Shown: piece after piece, positions 32,938-39,605 of the stretch | How the letters are laid out: each line of letters begins with the position of its first letter | How positions within the stretch are numbered: position 1 is the stretch's first letter | Assembly (NCBI GenBank): GCA_025846845.1 | Contig: JAOYTL010000002.1 | Location: 248,001 to 312,000 of the forward strand | Direction: 5' to 3' | Length of the DNA stretch: 64,000 nucleotides | From: Alloboseaceae bacterium BT-24-1 | Lineage (GTDB): Bacteria; Pseudomonadota; Alphaproteobacteria; Rhizobiales; Beijerinckiaceae | Position numbers and translations under genes: made by a program | The notes under the pieces: generated by a model | What the model saw: the letters and a program-made list of their open reading frames with translations, nothing else | Database searches by the model: none | Told to the model about the DNA's origin: nothing

Positions 32938-34776
32938 TCACAGCGGCAAACACGCCTGCTCCAGCCAGGCTTTTGCCTCGCCCTCGACCAGTGGCGCGAG
33001 GTTGCTCCAGACCTGCGCGTGATAGGCGTTGACCCAGGCGAGCTCACCCTCGTCGAGCAATGAGAGATCGATCAGCGCCTGCTCATAGGGGCACCAGGTC
33101 ACCGTCTCGAAGCCGTACATGGTGCGTTCGGCGCCTGGGATCTGCCGCTCCTCGACGATGATCAGGTTCTCGATGCGGATGCCGTAGGCGCCTTCCTTGT
33201 AGTAGCCGGGCTCGTTCGAGAGGATCATGCCGGGCTCGAGCGGCGTGGTGCCGAGCTTGGAGAGGCGCTGCGGGCCTTCGTGGACCGACAGATAGCTGCC
33301 GACGCCATGGCCGGTGCCGTGGTCGAAATCGAGCCCGGCCTGCCAGAGCGGGGCACGGGCGAAGGCGTCGAGCTGCGCGCCGGACGTCCCCTTCGGGAAG
33401 ACGGCGCGTGAGATCGCAAGATGGCCCTTGAGCACGCGGGTGTAGCGGTCGCGCATCTCGGCCGTCGGCTCGCCGACCGCCATGGTCCGGGTGATGTCGG
33501 TGGTGCCGTCCTCGTATTGCCCGCCGGAATCGACCAGGAAGATGCCGGGCTCGATCCGGCGATTGCTCGCCTCGGTGACGCGGTAATGCGGCAACGCCGC
33601 GTTCGGCCCGGCGCCGGCGATGGTGGTGAAGGAGACGTCGCGCAATTCGCCGGTCTTCAGCCGCTCGGCCTCCAGCGCCGCCACGGCATCGATCTCGGTC
33701 AGCCCGCCCTTTGGCGCCTCGCGCGCCAGCCAGGACAGGAAGCGGACGATCGCGGCGCCGTCGCGCAGATGGGCCCGGCGGCTGCCGTTCAGCTCCACCT
33801 CGTTCTTCCTCGCCTTCATCAGCGCGATCGGGTCGGTTCCGGCCTCCGCCGTGCCACCGGCATCCTGGATCAGCGTGGCGAGCGCCGAGGCTGCCGTGCT
33901 GGAGTCGAGTCGGACCTTGGCCTTGGCTGCACCCAGCGCCTTGAGCTGCTGCTCCAACGCCTGGGGCGGGGCGATCTCGCCGAGCGCGCCGATGGCGTCG
34001 CCGGCCTCGTTGGTGATCTTCTCCGGCGCGAGGAAGACGGTCGGGCGGCCCTCGCGCGGCACGATCGCATAGCCGAGCGGCAGCGGCGTGTGCTCGACAT
34101 CGCCGCCGCGGATATTGAAGACCCAGGCCAGCGCATGCGGGTCGGAGAGCACCAGCGCATCGACCTTGGCCTTGGCGAGTTCCTTCTGGATGCGGGCGAG
34201 CTTGTCGGCGCTGCTTTCGCCGGCATAGGCGGCCGGATGCGCCTTGACCGCGGAGGTCGGCGGAGCAGGGCGGTCGCTCCAGAGCGCATCGATCGGGTTC
34301 GGCGTCACCGGAACGAGCATGCCGCCGGCCGCGGCGACGGCCTTCTCGAGCTTGGCGACGCCGTCGACGGTGTGGAGCCAGGGATCGTAGCCGAGCTTGC
34401 CGCCGGCCGGCAGGTTGGCCTCGGCCCACTTGTCGAGCGGCGTCTCTTCCATCTTGGTCGGCGTCACCACCGCCGTATCGGTCTGCGCCGCCGACTGGAT
34501 GGTGTAGCGGCCGTCGACGATCAGCGCCGCCTTGTCGGCCAGCACGATGGCGCTGCCGGCCGAGCCGGTGAAGCCGGTGAGCCAGGTGAGGCGGGCCATA
34601 TGGGCGGGGACATATTCGCCCTGGTGCTCATCGGCGCGCGGGATGATGAAGCCGTCGAGGCCCTGCCTGGCCAAGGCGGCGCGCAAGGCTGCGACGCGGG
34701 GCGCGACCTGCGACGGGTCGCTCGGCTCGGAGAAAGACTGGAAGCGGCAGGCGGCTTTGGATCGCGATTCGGTCAT
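32938..34776 (-). CDS. Aminopeptidase P family protein (M24B, three-domain)
   Basis: This is a cytoplasmic metallopeptidase that removes residues before proline. At 612 residues it has two creatinase-like N-terminal domains (about 25-160 and 185-330) and a pita-bread M24 catalytic domain (about 335-545). A C-terminal extension with TWCPYEQALIDLSLL follows, as in the cytosolic eukaryote-like form. Metal ligands are the two aspartates in FLVDSGGQYEDGTTDITRT, the histidine in GTGHGVGSYL and the glutamates in LSNEPGYY and IRIENLI. The ATG at 34776 is chosen because earlier codons are not family-like. In related genomes it lies near prmA and uvrD, as here. Confidence 0.93.
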   Translation of the reverse strand: MTESRSKAACRFQSFSEPSDPSQVAPRVAALRAALARQGLDGFIIPRADEHQGEYVPAHMARLTWLTGFTGSAGSAIVLADKAALIVDGRYTIQSAAQTDTAVVTPTKMEETPLDKWAEANLPAGGKLGYDPWLHTVDGVAKLEKAVAAAGGMLVPVTPNPIDALWSDRPAPPTSAVKAHPAAYAGESSADKLARIQKELAKAKVDALVLSDPHALAWVFNIRGGDVEHTPLPLGYAIVPREGRPTVFLAPEKITNEAGDAIGALGEIAPPQALEQQLKALGAAKAKVRLDSSTAASALATLIQDAGGTAEAGTDPIALMKARKNEVELNGSRRAHLRDGAAIVRFLSWLAREAPKGGLTEIDAVAALEAERLKTGELRDVSFTTIAGAGPNAALPHYRVTEASNRRIEPGIFLVDSGGQYEDGTTDITRTMAVGEPTAEMRDRYTRVLKGHLAISRAVFPKGTSGAQLDAFARAPLWQAGLDFDHGTGHGVGSYLSVHEGPQRLSKLGTTPLEPGMILSNEPGYYKEGAYGIRIENLIIVEERQIPGAERTMYGFETVTWCPYEQALIDLSLLDEGELAWVNAYHAQVWSNLAPLVEGEAKAWLEQACLPL

Positions 34777-35076
34777 GTCGGGCTCTGAGGCTGGATTTCG
34801 GCCATGCTCGCCTCGGTGCCCCTGAAAGGCCAGCGCAAAACTGCCGTCTCGCCCCTGCTTTCGAAGCAGGCGCGCATTGGCTCGCATTTGAGCCGATTGC
34901 CTCTTGGTTATGCGGTATGCGCAGTCGTTAACAGATTTCTGTTTTCGTTATGCGTTTTTTGCATGTTGTGCATATGCGAACGTATCTTCTCGCAAGTGCG
35001 AAGAGGGCCCATTTTAGTCGCATAAGAGAACGAGGAAGCGACCGGGACTGTCCTTCGTGATCTGAGGAGAGACCCT
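34777..35076. other. 300-bp divergent intergenic region, AT-richer
   Basis: No gene is seen. The right half is clearly less GC-rich than the surroundings and contains TATGCG-like words at several places, a GCAT-gttgt-GCAT pair near 34960 and a TCGCA-ag-TGCGA stem near 34994. It should hold the promoters of the aminopeptidase (left) and of the small-gene pair (right). GAGGAGAG is the ribosome site for the gene at 35077. Confidence 0.6.
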
Positions 35077-35322
35077 ATGACTTATGTGCTGAATTCCACC
35101 GACGTCCTTCCGGCCGCGACCCGCGCCGAGACGACGGAAACCAAGACCGCCGGCCAGGGCTTCTGGCAGCGCCTCTACGCCGCGATGATCGAGAGCCGCC
35201 GCCGTTCGGCCCTGCGTGAGCTGCGCGCCCATAGCTATCTGGTGCGCGAGAGCGAGCTGGTGCTCGGCGGCTTCCCGGCGACGACGCTGAAAAGCGACGC
35301 CGAGCTGCCTTTCAACCGCTGA
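35077..35322 (+). CDS. Small basic protein of unknown function (81 aa)
   Basis: This 81-residue protein has a polar N-terminus, then FWQRLYAAMIESRRRSALR (about 28-46), an amphipathic basic helix. It ends with RAHSYLVRESELVLGGFP and PFNR. I do not recognise a named domain; the helix recalls short DUF1127-like basic proteins, but the match is weak. The ribosome site GAGGAGAG is good. A second, shorter gene follows 57 bp later, and both end before a strong hairpin, so they probably form one transcript. Confidence 0.75.
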   Translation: MTYVLNSTDVLPAATRAETTETKTAGQGFWQRLYAAMIESRRRSALRELRAHSYLVRESELVLGGFPATTLKSDAELPFNR

Positions 35323-35379
35323 ACTTCAAGCGCCGCAGGCCGCCAAAAGCGCCGCGCGCATCAAAAAGGAACCAAAATC

Positions 35380-35508
35380 ATGATCGCCATCATCAAGCAT
35401 GCCTATGACTCGATCGTCGACGCCGCCAAGTTCGCTGCGGCGGTCTGGCACGATGCCCGCGCCATGCAGGCGCAGGCCGAAGAGAAGTACGGCCACCTCG
35501 GCTTCTGA
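35380..35508 (+). CDS. 42-residue protein of unknown function
   Basis: The ATG has AAAAGGAACC upstream. The product begins MIAIIKHAYDSIVDAAKF and ends with EEKYGHLGF. It looks like one amphipathic helix with a hydrophobic N-terminal turn. Codon use and third-position GC fit the genome, which supports a real gene. I do not know a named family. It follows the 81-residue gene and precedes hairpins at 35514 and 35561. Confidence 0.65.
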   Translation: MIAIIKHAYDSIVDAAKFAAAVWHDARAMQAQAEEKYGHLGF

Positions 35509-35513
35509 GCAGT

Positions 35514-35538
35514 AACGGCGACGAGACCCGTCGCCGTT
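35514..35538 (+). terminator. Perfect 10-bp hairpin after the small-gene pair
   Basis: AACGGCGACG pairs fully with CGTCGCCGTT across an AGACC loop, 5 bp after the stop. No T-run follows directly, so it may protect the mRNA 3' end rather than terminate. Confidence 0.5.
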
Positions 35539-35555
35539 CGCGTGAAGCAGTAGGC

Positions 35556-36503
35556 CTAGTAGAGGCGGCGCGGCCTGACGGCTGCGCCGCCTCTTTTCAT
35601 GACCAAAGTCGCCCAGCCTTCGCGCGAGGTGCGCCGCACCAGCGCCAGGCCTTGATGGCGATAGGCCGAGACCACACCGGCAACGTCCATCTCCAACAGG
35701 CCCGACAGGATCACCGTGCCGTCATCCGACAGGGCGCGGGCGATGGCGGGCGCGAGCTTGCGCAGCGGGCCGGCCAGGATGTTGGCGAAGATCAGGTCGA
35801 AATGGCGCGGGCGGTTCGCCTTGGCGTGGCGCAGGCCGGGCGCGACATAGAGGTCCAGTGCTTGCGGCGCGTGATTGATCCGGGCGTTGCGGGCGGAGAC
35901 CTCGATGGCGATCGCGTCGATGTCACCGGCGACGACCTTGCGCTTGACCTGCTTGGCGAGCGCGAGCGCCAGGATCCCGGTGCCGGTGCCGACATCGATG
36001 GCGTTGCGCGGCCGGCGCTTCTTCAATTCGGCGTCGAGCGCAAGCAGGCAGCCGGCCGTGGTGCCGTGATGGCCGGTGCCGAAGGCGAGCGCCGCCGCGA
36101 TCTCGATGGCGATGTCGTTGACGCGCACCGCCTCGCGGTCATGCGAGCCATGGACGAGGACACGGCCCGCGCGCACCGGCTGCAGGCCCTCCAGGCTGGT
36201 GGCGACCCAATCCTTCTGATTGACCGTGGTGAAGGGTGTGGAATCGATGCTGTCGCCGACGATCGGGCGCAGCATGTCGCGCACCGCGTCCTCGTCCGGA
36301 TGCGTCGCGAAGTAGATCTCTACCTTCCACGGGGCGTTGAGCGACAGCGTAGTGACGCCGGTCTCGACCTCGAAAGCCGAGACGGCGGTCTCGGTCGGAT
36401 CGAAGACCTCGCCGAGCAGCTCGGTCAGGGCTCGCGCCTTGTCGCCGCTGGTTTCAAGTTCGAGGACGGTCGCGACCGTCGATGGCAGAAGGCCTTCGCG
36501 CAT
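35556..36503 (-). CDS. prmA: PrmA, ribosomal protein L11 methyltransferase
   Basis: PrmA trimethylates ribosomal protein L11 using S-adenosylmethionine. The N-terminal substrate-recognition domain spans residues 1-120. The methyltransferase domain has AFGTGHHGTTAGCL (about 140-153), the AdoMet loop IDVGTGTGILALALA and the NPPY-like motif FANILAGPL. The length of 315 residues is usual. The C-terminus AVRPRRLY overlaps a terminator on the other strand. It is close to the aminopeptidase P gene, a pairing seen in other Rhizobiales. Confidence 0.94.
   Translation of the reverse strand: MREGLLPSTVATVLELETSGDKARALTELLGEVFDPTETAVSAFEVETGVTTLSLNAPWKVEIYFATHPDEDAVRDMLRPIVGDSIDSTPFTTVNQKDWVATSLEGLQPVRAGRVLVHGSHDREAVRVNDIAIEIAAALAFGTGHHGTTAGCLLALDAELKKRRPRNAIDVGTGTGILALALAKQVKRKVVAGDIDAIAIEVSARNARINHAPQALDLYVAPGLRHAKANRPRHFDLIFANILAGPLRKLAPAIARALSDDGTVILSGLLEMDVAGVVSAYRHQGLALVRRTSREGWATLVMKRGGAAVRPRRLY
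35561..35597 (+). terminator. Rho-independent terminator inside the end of prmA
   Basis: AGAGGCGGCGC (35561-35571) pairs perfectly with GCGCCGCCTCT (35584-35594) and is followed by TTT, on the plus strand. It would end the small-gene transcript. The same bases encode the last residues of the convergent prmA gene. Confidence 0.65.
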
Positions 36504-36614
36504 GGCGGGGGCTTAGCAAAGGCGGGAGCGGATGTCATGCGCCGTCGCGCAGCCCGCTAGGCAGGGACGCGATCTCGCCTAAGCTGGCTTTTTTCACCTT
36601 AGGGAAGGTCAGTG

Positions 36615-37007
36615 ATGTTGTCGCATGTCAGTGTCGGAACCAATGCGTTCGAGCCGGCCTTTGCTTTCTACGAGGCGCTGTTCGCCGAGCTCGGCCACAG
36701 GCTGCGCTTCTGCGACCGTGAGAAGCCCTGGGCCGTATGGCAGCAACAAGCCGGAGGACGGCCGCTCTTCATCCTCTCGGCCCCGTTCGACGGCGAGGCT
36801 GCGAGCGTCGGCAATGGCCAGATGATCGCCCTTCTGGCTGGTGACCGCGCGGCCGTCGATCGCTGCCATTCCACCGCGCTGGCGCGCGGCGGACGCTGCG
36901 AGGGGCCGCCCGGACTACGGCCGCACTACCATCCGAACTATTACGGCGCCTATTTTCGCGATCCGGACGGCAACAAGCTGTGCGTTTGCTGCCACGAGGC
37001 GGAATAG
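36615..37007 (+). CDS. VOC-family (glyoxalase-like) protein
   Basis: This 130-residue protein has a single glyoxalase/bleomycin-resistance fold. It starts LSHVSVGTNAFEPAFAFYEA, with the metal-site histidine at position 4. It ends with the typical YYGAYFRDPDGNKLCVCCH, where the family usually has a glutamate or similar ligand. The ATG at 36615 has AGGGAAGG 7 bases upstream. The substrate is unknown. It stands alone and is convergent with the SDR gene, with an inverted repeat between their ends. Confidence 0.88.
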   Translation: MLSHVSVGTNAFEPAFAFYEALFAELGHRLRFCDREKPWAVWQQQAGGRPLFILSAPFDGEAASVGNGQMIALLAGDRAAVDRCHSTALARGGRCEGPPGLRPHYHPNYYGAYFRDPDGNKLCVCCHEAE

Positions 37008-37021
37008 CGGGCCTCCGAACG

Positions 37022-37063
37022 ACGAAGCAATCGCAGGGCATCGAGAGCCCCGGATTGCTTCGT
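37022..37063. repeat. Inverted repeat ACGAAGCAATC/GATTGCTTCGT
   Basis: Eleven perfectly paired bases enclose a 20-base loop, between the convergent 3' ends of the VOC and SDR genes. I recognise this arm as a dispersed intergenic repeat of Bradyrhizobium/Bosea-type genomes. It probably also acts as a transcript end. Confidence 0.75.
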
Positions 37064-37088
37064 TTGTGCTCGTGACGACGGCAGGCGC

Positions 37089-37844
37089 TCAGCCGTGCTG
37101 CGCGTTCAGCTGGGCGAAGATCGCGGCGACCTGACCGTTCTCGGCAGCGAAGCGCAGCGGCTTGCAGCGCTCGACGATGATCTCACCGGATGCCGGAGCG
37201 TTTTCGAGCAGGGCCATCACCTCGGCGGTGAACTCGACCAGCGGCATCGCCGCGGGATCGACCGCCTGCTGCGGGCCGAGCAATTCGGTCTGGACATAGG
37301 GCGGGGCGATCTCGATCACCTCGACCGAGGTCGCCTTGAGCTGCTCGCGCAGCGCCATCGACCAGGCATGGATCGCCGCCTTGCTGGCGCTGTAGGACGG
37401 TGTCGTCGCGAGCGGCACGAAGGCGAGGCCGGAGGAGACGGTCAGGACCGCCGCGTGCTTCTGCTTGAGGAGGTGCGGCAGCAAGGCAGCGGTGAGCCGG
37501 ATCGGCCCGAGCAGGTTGGTCGCGATGGTCTCCTCGGCAGTGCCAAGGAAATCGCCGCCGGCGAGGTCCTCGCTGCGCATGATGCCGGCGTTGTGGATGA
37601 CGACGTTCAGCGACGGGAACTGTTCGACCGTCTGCCTGGCAAAGGCCGTGATGTCGCCGGCGTTCTGGATGTCGAGTACCAGTGACTTCATGCCGGGATT
37701 GGCGGCGGTGACGGCGTCGAGCGCCCGTTCACGCCGCCCGGAGATGATCACTTGGTTGCCGGCCTTGTGCAGGGCCTCGGCGAGCGCGCGGCCAATGCCG
37801 GAGCCGCCGCCGGTGACGAGGATGGTGTTGCCGGTGATGTTCAT
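37089..37844 (-). CDS. Short-chain dehydrogenase (DltE-like)
   Basis: This is a 251-residue classical SDR. The cofactor loop TGGGSGIG is at 11-18. NAG (in VIHNAGIM), the catalytic serine in LTVSSGLAF and YSASK with the Tyr-x3-Lys pair (about 151-155) are all present. The overall sequence resembles the DltE-type oxidoreductases. The substrate is unknown. It is divergent from an HxlR regulator with 103 bp between, which suggests control by that regulator in response to an aldehyde or quinone-like signal (inference). Confidence 0.92.
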   Translation of the reverse strand: MNITGNTILVTGGGSGIGRALAEALHKAGNQVIISGRRERALDAVTAANPGMKSLVLDIQNAGDITAFARQTVEQFPSLNVVIHNAGIMRSEDLAGGDFLGTAEETIATNLLGPIRLTAALLPHLLKQKHAAVLTVSSGLAFVPLATTPSYSASKAAIHAWSMALREQLKATSVEVIEIAPPYVQTELLGPQQAVDPAAMPLVEFTAEVMALLENAPASGEIIVERCKPLRFAAENGQVAAIFAQLNAQHG

Positions 37845-37947
37845 CGCAAATCCCTTTCCTGGTTGCGGACCATCAGCTGGCGTCGATACTCTTCAACGGA
37901 AAGAAGGCGCCCGAAAGTTCGATACGCACCAAAAGGAGAGTGTCGCA

Positions 37948-38364
37948 ATGCATGCGATCCGCGAGGCGATGGCGACCATGCACAAGCGCAGCGAGGCGAT
38001 TCCGCCGGTCTCGAAGGCGGTGGAATCGCTGGTGCGCCAGGTGATCGCGCAGGTCGCCGACAAGTGGACGATGCTGGTGCTGGAAGCGCTGGAGGAGCAC
38101 GGCACGCTACGCTTCACCGAAGTGGGGCGCACCGTCGGCGGCATCAGCCAGAAGATGCTGACCAAGACGCTGCGCGAGATGGAGCGCGACGGGCTGGTCA
38201 TCCGGACCGTCCACCCGGTCATCCCGCCGCATGTCGACTACACGCTGACCGAGCTCGGCCGCGAGCTCAGCGCGGCGTTCTGCGGCGTCTGGACCTGGGC
38301 CGAAACCTATCACGCCGAGGTCTCGGCGGCGCGGCGTGCGTTTCGGGAGCGGGAGGAGGGGTAA
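37948..38364 (+). CDS. HxlR-family transcriptional regulator
   Basis: This is a 138-residue winged-helix regulator. The HxlR core has VADKWTMLVLEALEEHGTLRF (about 34-54). The recognition region GGISQKMLTKTLREMERDGL (70-89) and the wing VIPPHVDYTLTELG follow. The ATG at 37948 has AAAAGGAGAG 8 bases upstream. The word TCGATAC occurs twice, 36 bp apart, in the shared upstream region and may be part of a promoter or binding site. HxlR proteins often sense electrophiles and control the adjacent oxidoreductase. Confidence 0.92.
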   Translation: MHAIREAMATMHKRSEAIPPVSKAVESLVRQVIAQVADKWTMLVLEALEEHGTLRFTEVGRTVGGISQKMLTKTLREMERDGLVIRTVHPVIPPHVDYTLTELGRELSAAFCGVWTWAETYHAEVSAARRAFREREEG

Positions 38365-38390
38365 GTTACCCTCGCCTCGAATGCCGCCTT

Positions 38391-38487
38391 TCCGTCATGG
38401 TCGGGCTTGTCCCGACCATCCACGTCTTCCCTCGGACAACGCGGTGTTCAAGACGTGGATGCTCGGCACAGGGCCGAGCATGACGGG
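38391..38487. repeat. Cloverleaf-like dispersed repeat
   Basis: The outer stem is CCGTCATG/CATGACGG. Inside lie a hairpin GGTCGGG-cttgt-CCCGACC, a central stem ATCCACGTCTT/AAGACGTGGAT and a hairpin GCTCGGC/GCCGAGC. All four stems are perfect. The element fills the gap between the convergent HxlR and HicB gene ends. Confidence 0.82.
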
Positions 38488-38500
38488 GAGGTCCTGGCGC

Positions 38501-38797
38501 CTACTCCGCCGCCGGCTGGAAGGCGAGCCGCGGGGCCGGAATGAGCGCGATCGCATGGGCCGCCATGTCGGCTGCGGCTTCGGGATCGGCCTTCAGCTCG
38601 CTCGGTGTACGCGCACGCGGGATCGCCTTGCCGTCCTCGATCATCGACTCGATCCAGAGCGTGAGGGCTTCGGGCGCGTTCGCCATCGCCTCGTCCAGCG
38701 TGTCGCCGGCCGAGAAGCAGCCGGGCAGGCCCGGAAACCAGACACCGACGGCATGGTCGGGGCCGGCATCCTCGATGATGTCAACGTAATGGTTCAT
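38501..38797 (-). CDS. HicB-family antitoxin-like protein (solitary)
   Basis: This 98-residue protein has a HicB/RNase-H-like degraded fold. The N-terminal beta strand region HYVDIIEDAGPDHAVGVWFP is followed by GLPGCFSAGDTLDEAMANAPEA, the family hallmark (about 23-44). No HicA toxin with a double-stranded RNA-binding fold is found upstream or downstream. Solitary HicB proteins are common in rhizobia and may work as regulators. The C-terminus lacks a clear ribbon-helix-helix or HTH domain. Confidence 0.85.
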   Translation of the reverse strand: MNHYVDIIEDAGPDHAVGVWFPGLPGCFSAGDTLDEAMANAPEALTLWIESMIEDGKAIPRARTPSELKADPEAAADMAAHAIALIPAPRLAFQPAAE

Positions 38798-38955
38798 CTC
38801 AATCGCGTGGCCAGCCTACCTGCCTGTAGATACTCACGACACCGAACCGGATTGTCACCCCACTAATACACGAATCGATGAGTGTAAGCTCGCGCCATAG
38901 GGGCGCTGATTTCAAATTCGGAGAAACGCTATGACGACGACAACGTCGGCGGTTG

Positions 38956-39543
38956 ATGGCGGCTTGCCTTCCGAACCGTGCTGTTCTTGAAGCGTATCGT
39001 CAGTGGTTGCACTATGAAGCACGCTTTTGTGCTATGGAGCTATATCCTGAATTAGGCGCAAGAGCTGAAAGATACATTCCAGAAACTTTTGCTTCGAACT
39101 TTCATTTCCCGCCAGCAAAAGATTGGCGCGAAGTTGCGAAGCCATCTACGCGCGCGCTCACCGTGCTTCAAGCGGTAGGGCTCCTGCCGGAAGACCCTCC
39201 TGCAACCGAAGATCAGTGGGCAAGTATGGAGTTTGAGCCGTGGAAGCATGAGCCCGGTGAATGGGGTCCGCCGTCAAATAAGGAATGGGCGGATATGACC
39301 AATCCCTACCTTATTAGCATTCGCCTAGCATGGATAACGCTATATAAGACGAAACCTGAGCTAATAGATATCATTGATAGAATGGAATCTGAGGTTGGTA
39401 TAGAATTTCTAGAGAGTATTGAGGCCACGCTACAATTTTTCAAGGGCATTGTGATGATTCTGGAGGCGGCCGAGGTTCGTTTTCTATGCGCGGGAGCCAC
39501 CCTTCTGGCGCGCGATTCTCAAAAAATGAACTCTTTGCAGTAA
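38956..39543 (+). CDS. AT-rich orphan gene, unknown function
   Basis: About 195 residues are encoded from the ATG at 38956. Visible parts are LEAYRQWLHYEARFCAMELY (about 11-30), a Trp/Pro-rich middle (FEPWKHEPGEWGPPS) and an amphipathic C-terminal half. No known domain is recognised. The sequence is much richer in A and T than all neighbours, and its codons end in A/T often, so it looks acquired. The start is doubtful: the only good ribosome site (GGAGAAACGCT) serves an ATG at 38931 in another frame that stops after 19 codons. A single-base shift near 38967 would join them, so it may be a broken gene. Confidence 0.6.
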   Translation: MAACLPNRAVLEAYRQWLHYEARFCAMELYPELGARAERYIPETFASNFHFPPAKDWREVAKPSTRALTVLQAVGLLPEDPPATEDQWASMEFEPWKHEPGEWGPPSNKEWADMTNPYLISIRLAWITLYKTKPELIDIIDRMESEVGIEFLESIEATLQFFKGIVMILEAAEVRFLCAGATLLARDSQKMNSLQ

Positions 39544-39605
39544 GAAATTGTCTGGCAAAAAAAGCGGGCAGCGTTGCTGTCCGCTCACTGTTCCAGCGTC
39601 TGATC

